A stretch of DNA of 64,000 nucleotides from positions 8,313,001-8,377,000 of the forward strand of contig NC_065425.1 of the NCBI RefSeq assembly GCF_024362695.1, written 5' to 3'. The position numbers and the translations under genes were made by a program. Source of the DNA: Pectinophora gossypiella (Eukaryota; Arthropoda; Insecta; Lepidoptera; Gelechiidae). A model generated the notes under the pieces. That model saw only the letters and a program-made list of their open reading frames with translations, ran no database searches and was not told the DNA's origin. Shown piece after piece: positions 24,285 through 37,400 of this stretch. Numbering within the stretch: the stretch's first letter is position 1; every line of letters begins with the position of its first letter.

Positions 24285-26304
24285 CCTCCCGCCTAGCGTA
24301 TCTAGCCTAGCCTAGTAACGAGGACGTTAACTAACAGCAGACGGTAGAAGGGAACCAACTTGCAATCAACGGTAGACAGAAAAATCACTGCAATCAAAGG
24401 ACGATACAGCCGTGAGGAATTGTATCGTTCAACGGAGCTAAGAAGGTGGTGGATGACCTAACCATAATGTCGGGATGCAGACGACAAGTAATACATAATG
24501 TTTTGTCTGGTATCTCGACAGATCAAGGATTGAGTGAGGTTAAAATAGTGAGAATTGAAACCATGGATTTCACGGCAAAGGACTTAATATTTGAATGTTT
24601 TTTTTTATTAATTTTTGGTTAGGAATGTAAAGTTGTGATGTTCTACAAAAAAGATTAAAAAAGCTGTAGGAACTTGGCAGTAGCGAAAATATGTCAGCAG
24701 TTGTCATTTGTCAGAAAAAGACAAAAACAAGATGGCGTAAAAATAGCCGCCATTTTTGTATTTACACCAGTGTTACCAGCAGAAAATTTACTACTACTAT
24801 TTACTAACTTATTCTACTATGGTCATAGCTCTCAAGTCCTACTAATTGTTATATTTTAAAACATATTAAGAAAAGCATACGCGCCAAAATTCGACATTCT
24901 TTTCTGTAGAACGTCACAATTGTAGGAGAACTTAAAAAGAGACATTGTGCATACGTAAGGGTTACTACAGCAATAGATGAGGTCTTAAATGTACTGTTAT
25001 GTGCTATTTCATTCTCTTGTAAGAGTTGTGGCATTGACAGATGTTCGTGAAATGTATAAAAGCAATAAGCCATACACTGGCATGAAAATATCGAAAGTAT
25101 TACAAAATATAGATACACGAAAAAAAAAAACCATTTTCATTATTTACTTATCATGCAAAAATGCCTCTAAAAATTTAATAGATTTTATTCAATCGCGCAT
25201 GACCTCTGGTCCTAGTAACAACAAATATTGAGGGAAAACGGGTTATTTTTCGAATTTCAAATTGAATTTTTGTATTGATCTCAAAAAAAATCTGTCAGAT
25301 GTCAAAAAGTTTAAATTCAGTATGTAACACAAAAAGTAAGATATGACTGATAAATCCTACGGGATTTTGTTCTTAATTGGATGTATACGATGGCGTTTTG
25401 AAGAGATCGTGTGTTTAGGTTTGTATAACTAGCGAGATAAAAAGGAATGTAAAGTTACAATAAGTTGCAAATATTTTTACACAAAATTGTTTGTCTTTCA
25501 AGTATATTTGACATTGACAGTGTAGGGGTAACCCTGATCATTGAACTCACAACCTACACGAGAGAAAAGGAAGTGAGTCGAGTAAAATCAAATGTTTTTA
25601 TGAATTATATCTCATACAATTTCGTACTATATCGAACCCTTCACCAATACTTTTGACTACTAGTTATAGAAACTTCACACGCTGTCTCTAGCACTGCAAC
25701 ACAACTAAAAAAAATATGTAAAGAGATAATGCATTAAATGCTCCTTAGTCTCAAAAGAAAATGAATAAAAAAATGATTGTAAGGAAAATGCCGTCGAAGG
25801 TTAGTGTAGTCCTCTTTACTTCGGGCTAGTGTTACAAGTCATAGCAATGGTAGCTGTCGATTGAGTTTAAAAGAGTGTATAATATAACATACCATTTACA
25901 GCCAATATTGTCCCAGTACTGGTAGAGGGCATAGAAAAAAAAAAAAAACTATTGGACTTGAAATGTATAGTCAAACCGTAATATTTATTTCTTTTGTTAT
26001 ACTTTGGTTGTAACGCCAAATTCCAATTATATAGTGGGAACTCAACTCAAGATCTTAGAGATGTGATATTAAAACAAAGCTAATCTTCGTTCACTGCCGG
26101 GCGTAGGCTTTCTTTCAACATTGAGACAATTTGGGGAAACTACAGCAAGACGCTAGTTATCAACATAAACACAACAAATATTGTGGAATTCGAATAGAAG
26201 TAGCTTATTTAACTTCTCAGATAACTCTCGCAATATTTGTCGTAGGTTTTTCGCGTCTATGTAGTTTATAAACGCGACTTTACAGTGGATGGGAGTGACT
26301 AGTA

Positions 26305-26449
26305 CGGTCACCACGAGTACTAGTATGTACACACTTTGAAACCATGTCACATTAACTTTTTTGACAAATTAAACCGTAAGTTTCGTTAAATGTCAAACAT
26401 GATAGTGCGACAGGGTCCTAAAGTGGGTACATGATATTGCTCATGACTG
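26305..26449. mobile_element. MITE A, copy 8
   Basis: Full-length copy in the intergenic region between the two host genes. Confidence 0.8.
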
Positions 26450-27839
26450 TACAGGAAATACACTCGACTAGTCTGTTTGTCGGCTTATTAGCCATTTTGT
26501 GGTCACACTTCTGTCTAAACTTGTTTGAAGAACCTGTGCCCTAATAGCATTTAGTCACTCTTCGTTTTTACGTAAACAAATATTAAATATTATCACTAAA
26601 GATGCAATTTCACATTGAAGTTACATTATTTTCATTCAAACATCACAATTTATCATAATGTTACTATCCTCTTGTAAAGTACTATTGACAGCTATCAATG
26701 TAGTTATATTGTTAAATCGTGTTGTGTCGTATTGTATGGAATTAAACTAATAACATTATGTATATACAGTTTTGTATTGGCCTTAACTGGTAATTAAAAA
26801 ATGTATTGAAGTCAAATTGATATAGGTTTGAAATTCCCATCTGCGGTTCTCCTATATTCATTATAATAAGATATCAAAGCTACTTAGTTTAAATAAGAGA
26901 AAACAATGCAATAATATCGATTACTAAAGTTGTTATAAGTTACTCAGTAAATAGTTCCATACAATATTTTTCCATACAACATTTCTCCATACATAATTTT
27001 TCCATACAATACGACAGAACGCACGCTAGCTAGAATCGTAAGTCCGTTACTTGATAATTTATACGCTTTTCATACTTAAGGTTCTAAGCGTAAAATAAGT
27101 ATTTATTGTTAAATAAAAAAAAATGAAAAACAAGTTGATAAGGTGAAGCTCGACCTTGAATATGAGATTAGTTAGGTATATCAAAATGATATCGAATGGA
27201 TATTAAAAATTTGTCGCCTTAAAGTTTTGACAAACCTGTTCCTTTTGTAGAGTAGCTATATTTGTTTACGTTTTGTCTATCAATTTTAACAAAATACTCG
27301 AATAGTTTGCCTATTCGGTGTTTCTCGAATACTATCTTGGCGAGACACCAAGGCTAATAGTACATAGGAGACTAATAATATTTCAATAATCTTGAAATCT
27401 TCACTTCTTCAGTTTCATATAGACAAGACTGTTGATAAATATAGCATATTCTTGGTTTGGATAGTTTTTGTTAAGCGTTTAGGTCACAGTTGTATGCAAA
27501 ATGCGTGGCTCTGGCTGCCCCGTTATCGCTTACGAGCGTGACTATCAAATAAACGAGTAACCTTAGATCTTTTTAAATGCATAGTAAAAGCAAGCTTTAA
27601 ATATGACACAGTATAAATAAGTAGGAATAAAATAATCAATTTTTTTTCAATAAATCAGCACATCATTGATTTATGTCAGTTGGGCTGGTCTATAACGGCC
27701 ACATTGAAGCAATGAGGGACATTTCAAGCTACGTTCCTTAAAAAACAATATAGATGGTATGTCGTAGTGAGTTTGGCGCGAGTTCAGATGGTTCCGAACA
27801 TTCCGATATCAAATACATAAACAAGCGGCAAAGAAAGAG

Positions 27840-28030
27840 GGTAGACAGATATGTCTGCCCGTAGAAAATTATGGATCTACATACTCCACTCCAATCTCAT
27901 CAGTCATCCCGTGATCATGGCACTTGCAACAGTGTCGAAATATCGGGAGTCTCATATCCCTACTTTAAACGCGGTAAGAACCCGTTATTATGTGTTTTAA
28001 TTATGATAATAACCGCGTAAACTGTATGCA
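27840..28030. repeat. Dispersed repeat with TATCGGGAGTCTCATATCCC
   Basis: Shared with 62480-62585 in part (AACCCGTTATTATGTG, ATGATAATAACCG). Non-coding retroelement 3' sequence by appearance. Confidence 0.55.
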
Positions 28031-29842
28031 TTGGTTGGCACTGTACAGATTTGCCTTCGTTTAACCTTGTAATTTGCATCTATAATCGTTGTTTTGGGTA
28101 TAGATGACCCTTTTTATTACACTCAGGCACTGATTATTATTATGATCAAAATAAAGAGAAGCAATACAGGTAGCAACATAATTCTATACAATATCTGATC
28201 CAAATATCGAGCAATAATTATTTTTATATATGCGTCTGCCATTAGATTACAGTTTTGAATAATTATGTACCAGAGCAATGAGAGAATAGGTAATTATCAC
28301 GTTAAATCTGTGCAACGCTATCTGTATTGTTTCTGGGGAACGTAGTCTAGAAAATTCCTCATTCATCTAAACAGCAATATGGCAATTTGACATTTGCGCA
28401 TGTAAAAGTAATTTGTGCAAGAATAGCAATATTACTTTTTTAAATGAATCGCTCCGATGTGGCTTTGTTACTAACCTTCCAGATCATAAATTAGTCAAAG
28501 GCTTAAGGCGACAAATCTAACAAAATTGGTGTTCGTAAAACCTAAGGCTAAAGGAATTTATGAATATCAATATTGTCCACCGTTTTGTTAGAGGCGATTC
28601 ATGTAGTATATGCAAGTTCTAATTATACATCTCTTTAAGTAATCTTGAGTAAAGATCTTGTAAAGAACATAAGTTTCAACTATATCCCAATTGGGGTAGG
28701 CAGAGGTACATCCATCGCATGATGAACTGAGTCAGTGGGTGAGGTGTGGACCTCACCAACCGTTCTGTTAGACCAACGTGATAGGTGAGCCGTATCGCCG
28801 TTTATTCTAGTATAAGCAGATGGTTTTCGTACGTTTGACAAACTTACATTGACCATCCGACTTCTATCAAATCTTATTTAGCCTAACTGATCCCACTGCT
28901 GGGCAAAGATTTCCCTTTGATCTTTCATCATAATAACATCAGTAACGTACATACATAGACAGCCTATAATACGTCCTACTGCTGGGTACAGGCCTCGCGG
29001 ATGGAGCATACTCCACCACGCTGCTCCACTGCGGGTTGGTGGGATAACATCGGTAAATGGTTTTAAATAGGCTACTTGATAACTTAGTCACATGAGATAT
29101 TTTTTGCGAAACGTCAAAACGAAAGTTTTCTTTAGAGTTTGTATGGAAATACTGCCCTGTGACGTCATCAATAAAAGCGGTCAAACGTCGTACTCATTGT
29201 TACTCAATTCATGAATCAAATTCGAAATTAAGTCGAAAAGTAAAATTAGATTAATTTTGGTCAACTTAGACTGGCTTCTGAGCTAGCATTTTGTAATTTA
29301 TCTTCAACACAGTCAAATAACCTTTTACTTGATTGCTATATGAATCGCCGCTACCCTCAAATAATACATACGTAATAATGGAGCGCCCGAGTGCGACCTT
29401 TCATTCGTAGGCCCGTGCCTTACACTGTATGTAATGTTTTGTTATTTTTATTTATTATTTACTATACTTTTGTGATTGTTTACTATGAATTCTTCAGCTA
29501 GGCAACATCTGCTGGGGTAGAGAGAACGGAATGATTGCTGGAAACTATTTTTATTGTGACTTTGTTTATATAGTGGGTGCTTTTTAGATGAAATGATCTG
29601 AACGGATTTTAGGGCGAAATTTTGTCTTTTTTTTTTAATTTTCAATAATAATATTGTTGGTCAAATCAAAATTTTAAAGATACAATTTGTTAAATAATCA
29701 GAAACATACGTAACTTCGTCACATACAATTAGACGTTTAATTGAGTCTAACTTGGTCTAAATTAACATATTACACTAGCGGCGATGCCGCGCTGTGCAGC
29801 CACTGATAGGCGTTGGACCAGGTAAGACACAGACCTACCACC

Positions 29843-29998
29843 TTACAAATAAAAAATAAACCAGGGATGAACGTGAGCTTAAGTATTTGTCAGCCAAGCA
29901 AAAATTGAATCAAATTATCATACAATTCAACTGAACTTTGCTTGGCTGTCAAATACTTAAACCCACGTTCATCCCTGGTTTTATTTTATTTGTAAAAT
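29843..29998. mobile_element. Foldback MITE
   Basis: Inverted arms of about 65 bp: ACAAATAAAA...CCAGGGATGAACGTG and its complement, meeting around a short AT-rich centre near 29910-29930. The CAGGGATG core is hAT-like, but the palindrome continues outside it and no duplication is visible. Confidence 0.7.
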
Positions 29999-32671
29999 TT
30001 AAATAAAACTTACGATTACGTATATAAAAACAATAAATGTGACAAGTTCATAATGATGTTAAGATCGTTTTATTTAATGCGTACTCTACTTTTGAACAGA
30101 GGAAAAATATCAGTTGCATTGCTATTTTGTAATATAGAACAATGTCTGACTTAAAACAGCATTTGAAATGAAATAAGAAATGCCATGCAACTGATTGAAC
30201 AACAATAAAATAGTAAATATGTCACAATAACAAATCTTACTTCTCGAAGCCTCCAAGAGATAAAATGAAATTGTAATCGGTACCTTGGGATTCATTGGGC
30301 ATAAATTACTTACGGAAACATTTCGATTTCTATGTGATTTTGTTTAATAATGTACGTGTAAGGAAGCTTAACAGTATCTAAAATAAAAAATGTAAATATA
30401 GCGAACGAATGGAGGCCTGAACAATATATAAATATAGAAATATTTTGTCACAACATGTATGTACAGAGTTGTTATATATTTTGTACTTTGTGTAAAGCTT
30501 GATAAAGAAAATTATGTTCATTAATATTTGAAATGAAGTTTTTGATCGTTTCCGTGTTTAGAACGATGCTCCGTGTGAACTCCAGTTAGGAACAAGTTTA
30601 TGAACAAATGTAGTTACTATGAACTAGCGTTAGACAGACTTACACTAAGTTAAGGTGTTTAGTGTAGGTTTCACTGATACGTTCCCATTAAAGACTAAGG
30701 AGATATGCAATAATATAGTCGTCTCGTTCGCACTCTGCGATCCCTGATGCGAGCGGAACAACAGATCCGTTGTGGCAGTTGTGGCGACTGCTTGGTTGTA
30801 ACATGTTTCTAACTTCAGTCCGCACGCACGGGCGGTATTGGCTGTATTCAGGCACTTCCATTGCTTGTGTCTATTACCATAATCTCCGTATTTTTTTTTG
30901 ATGTTGATCGATTTGTATAGGATGTGTTAAGTTTTAGTTTTTTTTTCCTTTTTGTAAGGGGCCCAGTCAATTCCTCACGCGGGCTAGTTATAAGCGAACA
31001 CTGAATTCAGAAGCTATCTGCTACATACTTATTGGCCGATAGATAAGTGATAAATTAAATGTGTGATAATTATTATAATGTAACGCCTTCGCAGCTACGT
31101 TTCTTTGCTTCGGAAGCATAAACAGGAATTGACTACGTCCCCTGTGTCGATATATCAATGTAAAATAATGTGAGCTCTGTAGTGTAAATGCAAAGACAAC
31201 GAGTGACAGGGACGGAGCGAGTGTGGAGCGAGTGCGCGACGCGTGCCCGGCGTAAGTTAAGTCTAGTTTATAGTTAGGCAAAAACTGTGAAATCGCAGAA
31301 CAGTGAAACAAATAATCAGGTTTTTCTTTCCTGCATCGAGGGATCAACAGAGTTTGCTTGTGATAATCGCAATAAGCGGTGTGTTAGTGGTTTTTGGACT
31401 AAATTGAATGTGAATAGACGATGATTTTTTTTTGTGTACCGTTTTGATCCGGGGGGTCCTCGTGCGATTGTTGACAACGAATTGTGCTGTCGGCGCTGGG
31501 TCTGCGCGCTTGACCCGACACTAGCCTCTGATGCCGGTATATGAATTGTAACACTTGGCAATTTAACACGGAGTGAGCCAATCCCAAATGTATCACTGAC
31601 GTTACATCTGACGTCATAATCAAAAGCAATATGTAACGTTTACACCCTCACAGTTTTTTACCAAACACTCCCTGTTAAATTGCCAAAACGCCGTAGAATA
31701 TCACAAAATCATTGTTAAACACTTATGTATGTAATAACCGGTGTGAGAGCATAAATTGTAAATCACTGATATTGAAGTCTGTTGATGTGAAGCCCCGAGA
31801 AATATGGAATATGTGCCATGATGTGTCGGGCCAAATGCGCGGCAGGCACGAGAGTGTTGTTGAATCCAAAATATTTCCTATAATATAAATTTTTATATCT
31901 GACTATTGTGTTTTATTTTGTGAGAAATACCATTATTACATCAAATGGTTTTCCCTTCGCGGGTTGGAAGGTCAGACAGGCAGTCGCTTCTGTATAAAAC
32001 CGGACCTTATCGCAAAATAACTTGTATTTAATATGACTTAAGTATATAAGTAGTTATTTATCTAGTCTGTGCTTTGTTTCAGTGTCGGTATAGTCAAATT
32101 AATCTATATGATTTTTGTTTGTTTTTATTAAAGAATGAACATTTTTAAAAGTTACATTTTTACAAGAAAAGAGACAGTCACACTCGATAATGAGGCCGGA
32201 AGAAAACATGTAATCCAGCAAAAGGAACTGTTGTGTGGAATAAAATTCACCACCTTTTGTAAACTCTTTATTCATAAATACCCACAAATCACAATAACGT
32301 GTATCACAAGACCCTTAGAGTACGGCAAATGTCTCGAACCATTCGGCAATCCAAGCCGAATTTGAGAAATGCTAAATATTCTTTAATAATAAGCTACAAA
32401 TGGCGTACATTTAAAACAGTAATGAGGCCACATTAACATTATTGATTATTCCCAGTAGTCAGTCCCCTTTACCGCTGTCCCCCGTGGTGACAACTGGGAA
32501 TTTTGTTCCCGCTTGTCACTTGCTACGACAATTGCTACGACCCCTTCCCAGGCGTCCATCACGACTTGTATGGAATACCTATTCTGTCTTCTACTACATA
32601 AAACTATTTGCTCGAGCAACATGCAAAAAGTACGATACAAATTACACACTCATTTTTTATCTACCCTACCC

Positions 32672-32900
32672 CTTTTTTGATCTAACGTAACCCTCTTTTG
32701 ATTTAAAGTAACCCTTTATCCCATATAATCTTTTTTGATCCAACCTAACCCTTTTTTGATCTAATTTAACCTTTTTTTGAGCTAACCCAACTCTTTTTTG
32801 ATCCAACCTAACCCTTTTTTGATCTAACCTAACCTTTTTTTGATCTAACCCAACTCTTTTTTTAACTAACCTAACCCTTTTAGGTCTAACCCAACCCCTT
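32672..32900. repeat. Minisatellite with CCTAACCC units
   Basis: About ten imperfect units of roughly 20-22 bp built on CCTAACCCTTTTTTGATCTA, followed at 32930-33000 by reverse-facing GGTTAGATTAAAAAGGGTTA units. Units share the CCTAA core of the insect telomere repeat, probably by chance. Confidence 0.8.
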
Positions 32901-33071
32901 CTTAATCTTGCTTAACTAAAAAGTTAGGTTAGACCGAAAATGCTGAAACTTCAGTTTGATAAGAAAGGATTAGGTTAGATTAAAAAGGGTTAGGGTAGAT
33001 AAAAAAAATGTACAGCATTTTTTCGTGATGGTCTGGAGAAAACAGATAAATAAAAGTAGGTAATAGAATTA

Positions 33072-33258
33072 GGCCCTGCGCAGACGACAGACTATCCGTG
33101 ACGCACTTTTTAGTCTGTGATAATATAACCTATGCAATTATATGCAGTAACGCACACGACGCGAAAAATGTCCGGCGCGTTACTGCATATAATTGCATAG
33201 GTTATATTTTCACAGACTAAAAAGTGCGTCACGGATAGTCTGTCGTCTGCGCAGGGCC
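33072..33258. mobile_element. Foldback MITE, PIF/Harbinger-type (187 bp)
   Basis: Two arms of about 80 bp, nearly perfect inverted copies, beginning GGCCCTGCGCAGACG, flanked by TTA on both sides (33069-33071, 33259-33261). Only about 20 bp separate the arms. Confidence 0.85.
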
Positions 33259-33734
33259 TTAAAAGATACAAGATATACTCCAGCCATACCCCGGGGGACA
33301 TTGCTAAAGGGGACTAATGGGAATAATCCAACGTCACTCAGTGTTGCCATAGCATAATTATACAATTTTCTCCCTATACTTAAACATTTATTATCCTACC
33401 TAACTTTTAGCCCTACATAAAAATAAATTCCATACGTAGCTTGACATTTTTATAATTATTTCCTAACACAATGGCTTGGCAGTAATATACTGCCAATCCA
33501 AGGCCTTACATAATATAAACACCTTTAAAAAATATAAAAATGTATAATAAACATTACCTAAACGCGGTATAAAATTGTAAAACCCGAGAGAGACGATAAT
33601 ATAATACCAAAAGCTATATACAGGCTACCCAGGGAGCTATTTCATAGCTCAAAACTAACAAAACGTAGAAAATAGTTTCGCTGTCTACATACACAGTTTC
33701 GTTGTTTATACAGGAGGCCAAATTGGCCCTCATT

Positions 33735-33925
33735 TAACCGTGATACCATTTAGAGCGTTAGGCTTACGATCTGGAGGTCCAGGTTCGATTCCTGATGGGG
33801 ACATTGTCGAAATCACTTAGTCCTTTGTCTGGCAAGGACTTTTCAGACTTGAATTACCTGATTGACTGAAAAAGCATGATGATCCCGTGTTTCGGAGGGC
33901 ACGTTAAGCTGTTGGTCCCGGCTTC
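33735..33925 (+). mobile_element. SINE type 4/1 chimera, followed by a reversed SINE tail
   Basis: tRNA-like start (GAGCGTTAGGCTTACGATC, B box GGTTCGATTCC) and body. At 33925 it abuts a reverse-strand SINE type 1 tail that runs to about 34090. Confidence 0.7.
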
Positions 33926-34247
33926 TTATCGTGTGGGTTGTGAGGTGGAATACCAGCCTCATCAACCCTGGTGTCAGGGTTATGATTGAGCCGCCAAAGG
34001 CCCCTGACATGGCTCACGTAACGATTACTTACTTACATCAGTAAATAGTAATCGGGACCAACGGCTTAACGTCCCCTCCGAAGCACCCCCGGCCCGGCTA
34101 TTAGCCGTAAAAAACCACGAATTTTCTGACAGGAAATTCCACTTGATATCAACCCAGAATCATGGTCTGAATCATCCCCCTTAGTATTCATTATGATGTC
34201 AGTAACACTCTGTATTATGTGACTTTAAAAATACTAACTAAATACTA

Positions 34248-34253
34248 TTTATT
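34248..34253 (-). promoter_or_regulatory. Likely poly(A) signal of the ABCH gene
   Basis: AATAAA on the - strand about 22 bp after the stop codon. A half-copy of a palindromic MITE begins shortly after. Use of the site is inferred from position only. Confidence 0.5.
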
Positions 34254-34274
34254 TACATCACAATTTGTCAGTTC

Positions 34275-34489
34275 CTAAGTCTTTTTATACTTCAACCTAA
34301 GCAGGCATAAGGCTAGGGTGATGACAATCCAAGCTACAGTAACTAGGAATCCATTGTAGACTGAGGGGTCGGTGATGGTGTACCCTTTCTCCATGACATC
34401 TCTCAGGGACCGAGATGGAATGGTGAATGGTAGTGTCAGGGCGATGAACCGGAGACCGTCGGACATTGCTTCGAGTGGCCAGAGGATCC
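34275..34489 (-). CDS. ABCH last exon 13: TM5 end, TM6
   Basis: Acceptor TTCCCTCAG ends at 34490. It encodes ILWPLEAMSDGLRFIALTLP, then SLRDVMEKGYTITDPSVYNG and TM6 (FLVTVAWIVITLALCLL), ending RLKYKKT and TAG at 34275-34277. The ILWPxE...LPxT motif is the usual end of the family. Confidence 0.96.
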
Positions 34490-37400
34490 CTGAGGGAAGA
34501 TGTTTTGTGATTAATTTTCAGGATGGTCGCAGTTGAAAGGTAATAAAAATGATAAAAATCCACACAGGTAAGACAAGGTGCATAGGTCACTAATACCTTG
34601 TATATACAGGGTGTTAGTGACATCGTAACGAAAACTTTGAGGGATGATTCAGACTTTGATTCTGAGTTGATATCAGGTGGAAATTTTCCGTCGCAAAAGT
34701 ATGGAACTGAAAATAATAAAAAAAATCATGAATCTTCCGAGAGGAAATTCCACTTGATGGCTCAGAATCATGGTCTGGTCCATCCCCCACAGTATTCATT
34801 ATGGTGTCACTAACACCCATACCTACTTGTATGGCTACCTGTATGTACTTAAAGTAAGTGACATCGTAACGAATACTAAGAGGGATGATTCAGCTCATTA
34901 TTCTGAGTTAAAATCAAGTCGAATTTTCCATCGCAAAAGTATAAAATATAAAAAAAACCATTAAATTTGCGACAAAAAAATCCACTCGATATTAACTCGG
35001 AATCATGGTCTGAATCATCCCCCTCAGTATTCGTTACGATGTCACTAACACCCAGTATAGCGGGCGAAAATACAGTACTTACTAAATTAAATAAAGTACT
35101 TTTTTTATTAACCATAAATTCAGATACAATATTTTTATTTTTATACAAATTCAATTATTCCGCGGTAACGTTTAGGTACGTATCTGTGTGCCCATTGGCA
35201 AAGGCCTCCCCCAATCTATTCCACTCCTCTTTGCATTTAGCCGTTCTAGTCCAGGTTCTGCCGGCCACTCTGACGAAATAAAGTACTTACCACACAATAA
35301 TATCATGGGGTAGAAACTGCCGGTGGCGACGAAGAAGGCAAGAGTGTAGCTGTTACAGTATATGGACAGGAGGAACCCGTAGCACATCCCACTCAGCCCC
35401 TGCAGGAAGAGCAGAGTCCCACTGGTGACCAGCGACCCACGCGTGGGAAGCCCGTACCCGCCGAATGCTAGGGCTATCATTTCCAGAGTCTGAAAAGAGA
35501 AAACAATAAGAGGAGTTTTTAGCGTTTTGATACATTCATAAGTATTATAATCGTTTGAGGAGCTTGGTGGCGCAGCGGTAAACGCGCTCGATCTGCGATT
35601 GTTGAAGTTAAGCAACTTTCGCAAAGGCCGGTCATAGGGTGGGTGACCACAAAAAAAAAAGTTTCATCTCGAGCTCCTCCGTACTTCGAAAGGCACGTTA
35701 AGCCGTTGGTCCCGGTTGCATTAGCAGTCGTTAATAACCATCAATCCGCACTGGGTCCGCGTGATGGTTTAAGGCCCGGTCTCCCTATCCATCCATAGGG
35801 AAGGCCCGTGCCCCAGCAGTGGGGACGTTAATGGGCTGGTGATGAAGTAAATTCATATTTTTTCTTTTTATTTTATTCTATTTTAATTTCATATTTGTGA
35901 GTTAAGGGTAGTGAAATTTGCGACGGAAAATTCCACTTGTTATCAACGTTACGATGTCACTAACACCCTGTATTTATAACGCTAGGGAGAAGATAATGAT
36001 CGAACTCACTTGTATAAATATGACAGCGGTCTGCAGCGTGATGTGAACGTAGAGCATCTCCTTGGGTTTGACCCCGGCCACGGCGCTCCGCTCCCAGACG
36101 CCCTCCAGCCGGTCCGCTATCATCAGGTTGGACGTCACGATGGCCGGAAGGAAGAAGATTATGCTGAAGGAGAAAAAACGTTAAGGCTTCGGACAGTGTT
36201 GCCCAGTGTTCGGGTTATGAGCTGACCAGGCCGACCTGGAAATCTTTAAATAGACTCTCCGCACCCAGGTTGGCCGAAGTAAAGATAACCTGTCCAGGTG
36301 GGGTTTTCTCAACGGATAGGACCTGAGTTGCGTGTGTGGTGTTACGCCACAGACTTTGGCTCATCTAACATCTTGCCCCGGGTTCCGAGTGGCAAAATAC
36401 TGGGCTGAAAAAATCTGAATGCCATCGAAACGACAAGTAGAAGTGTTGCCTACCTATAGGCCACTGTTGATAAATTATATCGATAGTTAATAAATAAACC
36501 AATAATTCCTGCAGACACATCCTAAATTTATTTTAAGTTATACCTGTCATTTTCTTATCCGCCGAAAAGGAAAGAGACGGCTAATCAACAGGCATAAATT
36601 TTATAACACACACGTCAATTAAAAAAAAAAATTATAAAATTTCACAATGGCCATTAGATGACAGAATTAAGTTGACAGCACACTTCATACGGGTAGCATA
36701 ACTTGCATATCAGCGAGATGGCTGTTTGATTCGCCCGGGTTATTCATTTTAAAATTAACATCTGTCATATGTCTACCTTTTCTTTTCGGCGGATAAGAAA
36801 ATGACAGATATAACTTAAAATTAAATTAGGTGTCTGCAGGAATCGGGGCCAGTGTCATATCACTGATTAGGTTAATCTACAATTGATCGCAATAGGAAAA
36901 TAATGTCACTAACTACCTACGTTGATAGAAACTGGTCTATTCTATGACGTTGTTTCAGTGATACTTAGTATTTGTTTTAAAAAATATAAAAAATCATTCA
37001 TTTTTACGCACTAATTGTGTATTTGACTGGGACAAAGGTAAATTATAACATGCCAATGTAAGTAGAAATAGAAGCCAGTATAAGATGACCAAAAATCAAT
37101 CTCATTTTACTTTTAGACTTATTTACGAATTTTATTGATGAATTAAGTAACAACGAGTACGACGTTTGACCGCTTTTATTGATGACGTCACAGGACAGTA
37201 TTTCCATTCAAATTCCGAAGAAAAATTTCGTTTTGACGTTTCGTAAGGGCTCAAACTGGATGACAGCGGTAGCGGCGCGGCGGCAATAGCGGCGCGGGGA
37301 GCGGCGCGGCAGCCGCTGTTCCATTCTCGATGCCAGCGGGCAGATCGCGCGGTGTTGCGGCGGTATAGGGATGTGTCTCAAATGAACGCAATGTCGAAAC

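Larger units (their letters stand above)
32443..33329. mobile_element. Larger inverted-repeat element enclosing a minisatellite and a MITE
   Basis: Both ends read GATTATTCCCA then TAGTCCCCTTTA-like sequence inwards, with TGTCCCCCG close behind (left 32443-32483, right about 33290-33329). The centre holds the CCTAACC minisatellite and the 187-bp foldback MITE. No clear target duplication seen. Confidence 0.6.
24285..34247. other. Intergenic region between convergent 3' ends
   Basis: Holds the PP2A-B 3' UTR and then repeats: MITE A 26305, MITE D2 29066, foldback 29843, the composite element 32443-33329, SINE pieces 33735-34090 and a MITE B half. 30000-31900 shows no recognisable gene; the CpG-richer stretch 31195-31260 with a possible donor GGCGTAAGTT could be a non-coding exon, unproven. 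Confidence 0.55.

Noticed and set aside
31190..31270. Possible non-coding first exon ending GGC|GTAAGT
   Set aside because: CpG-rich with a donor-like end but no downstream coding sequence on the same strand; kept only as a remark.
35599..35652. Possible 5S rRNA gene
   Set aside because: Only the internal promoter boxes match; the ends of 5S rRNA are missing and the piece recurs within SINEs.
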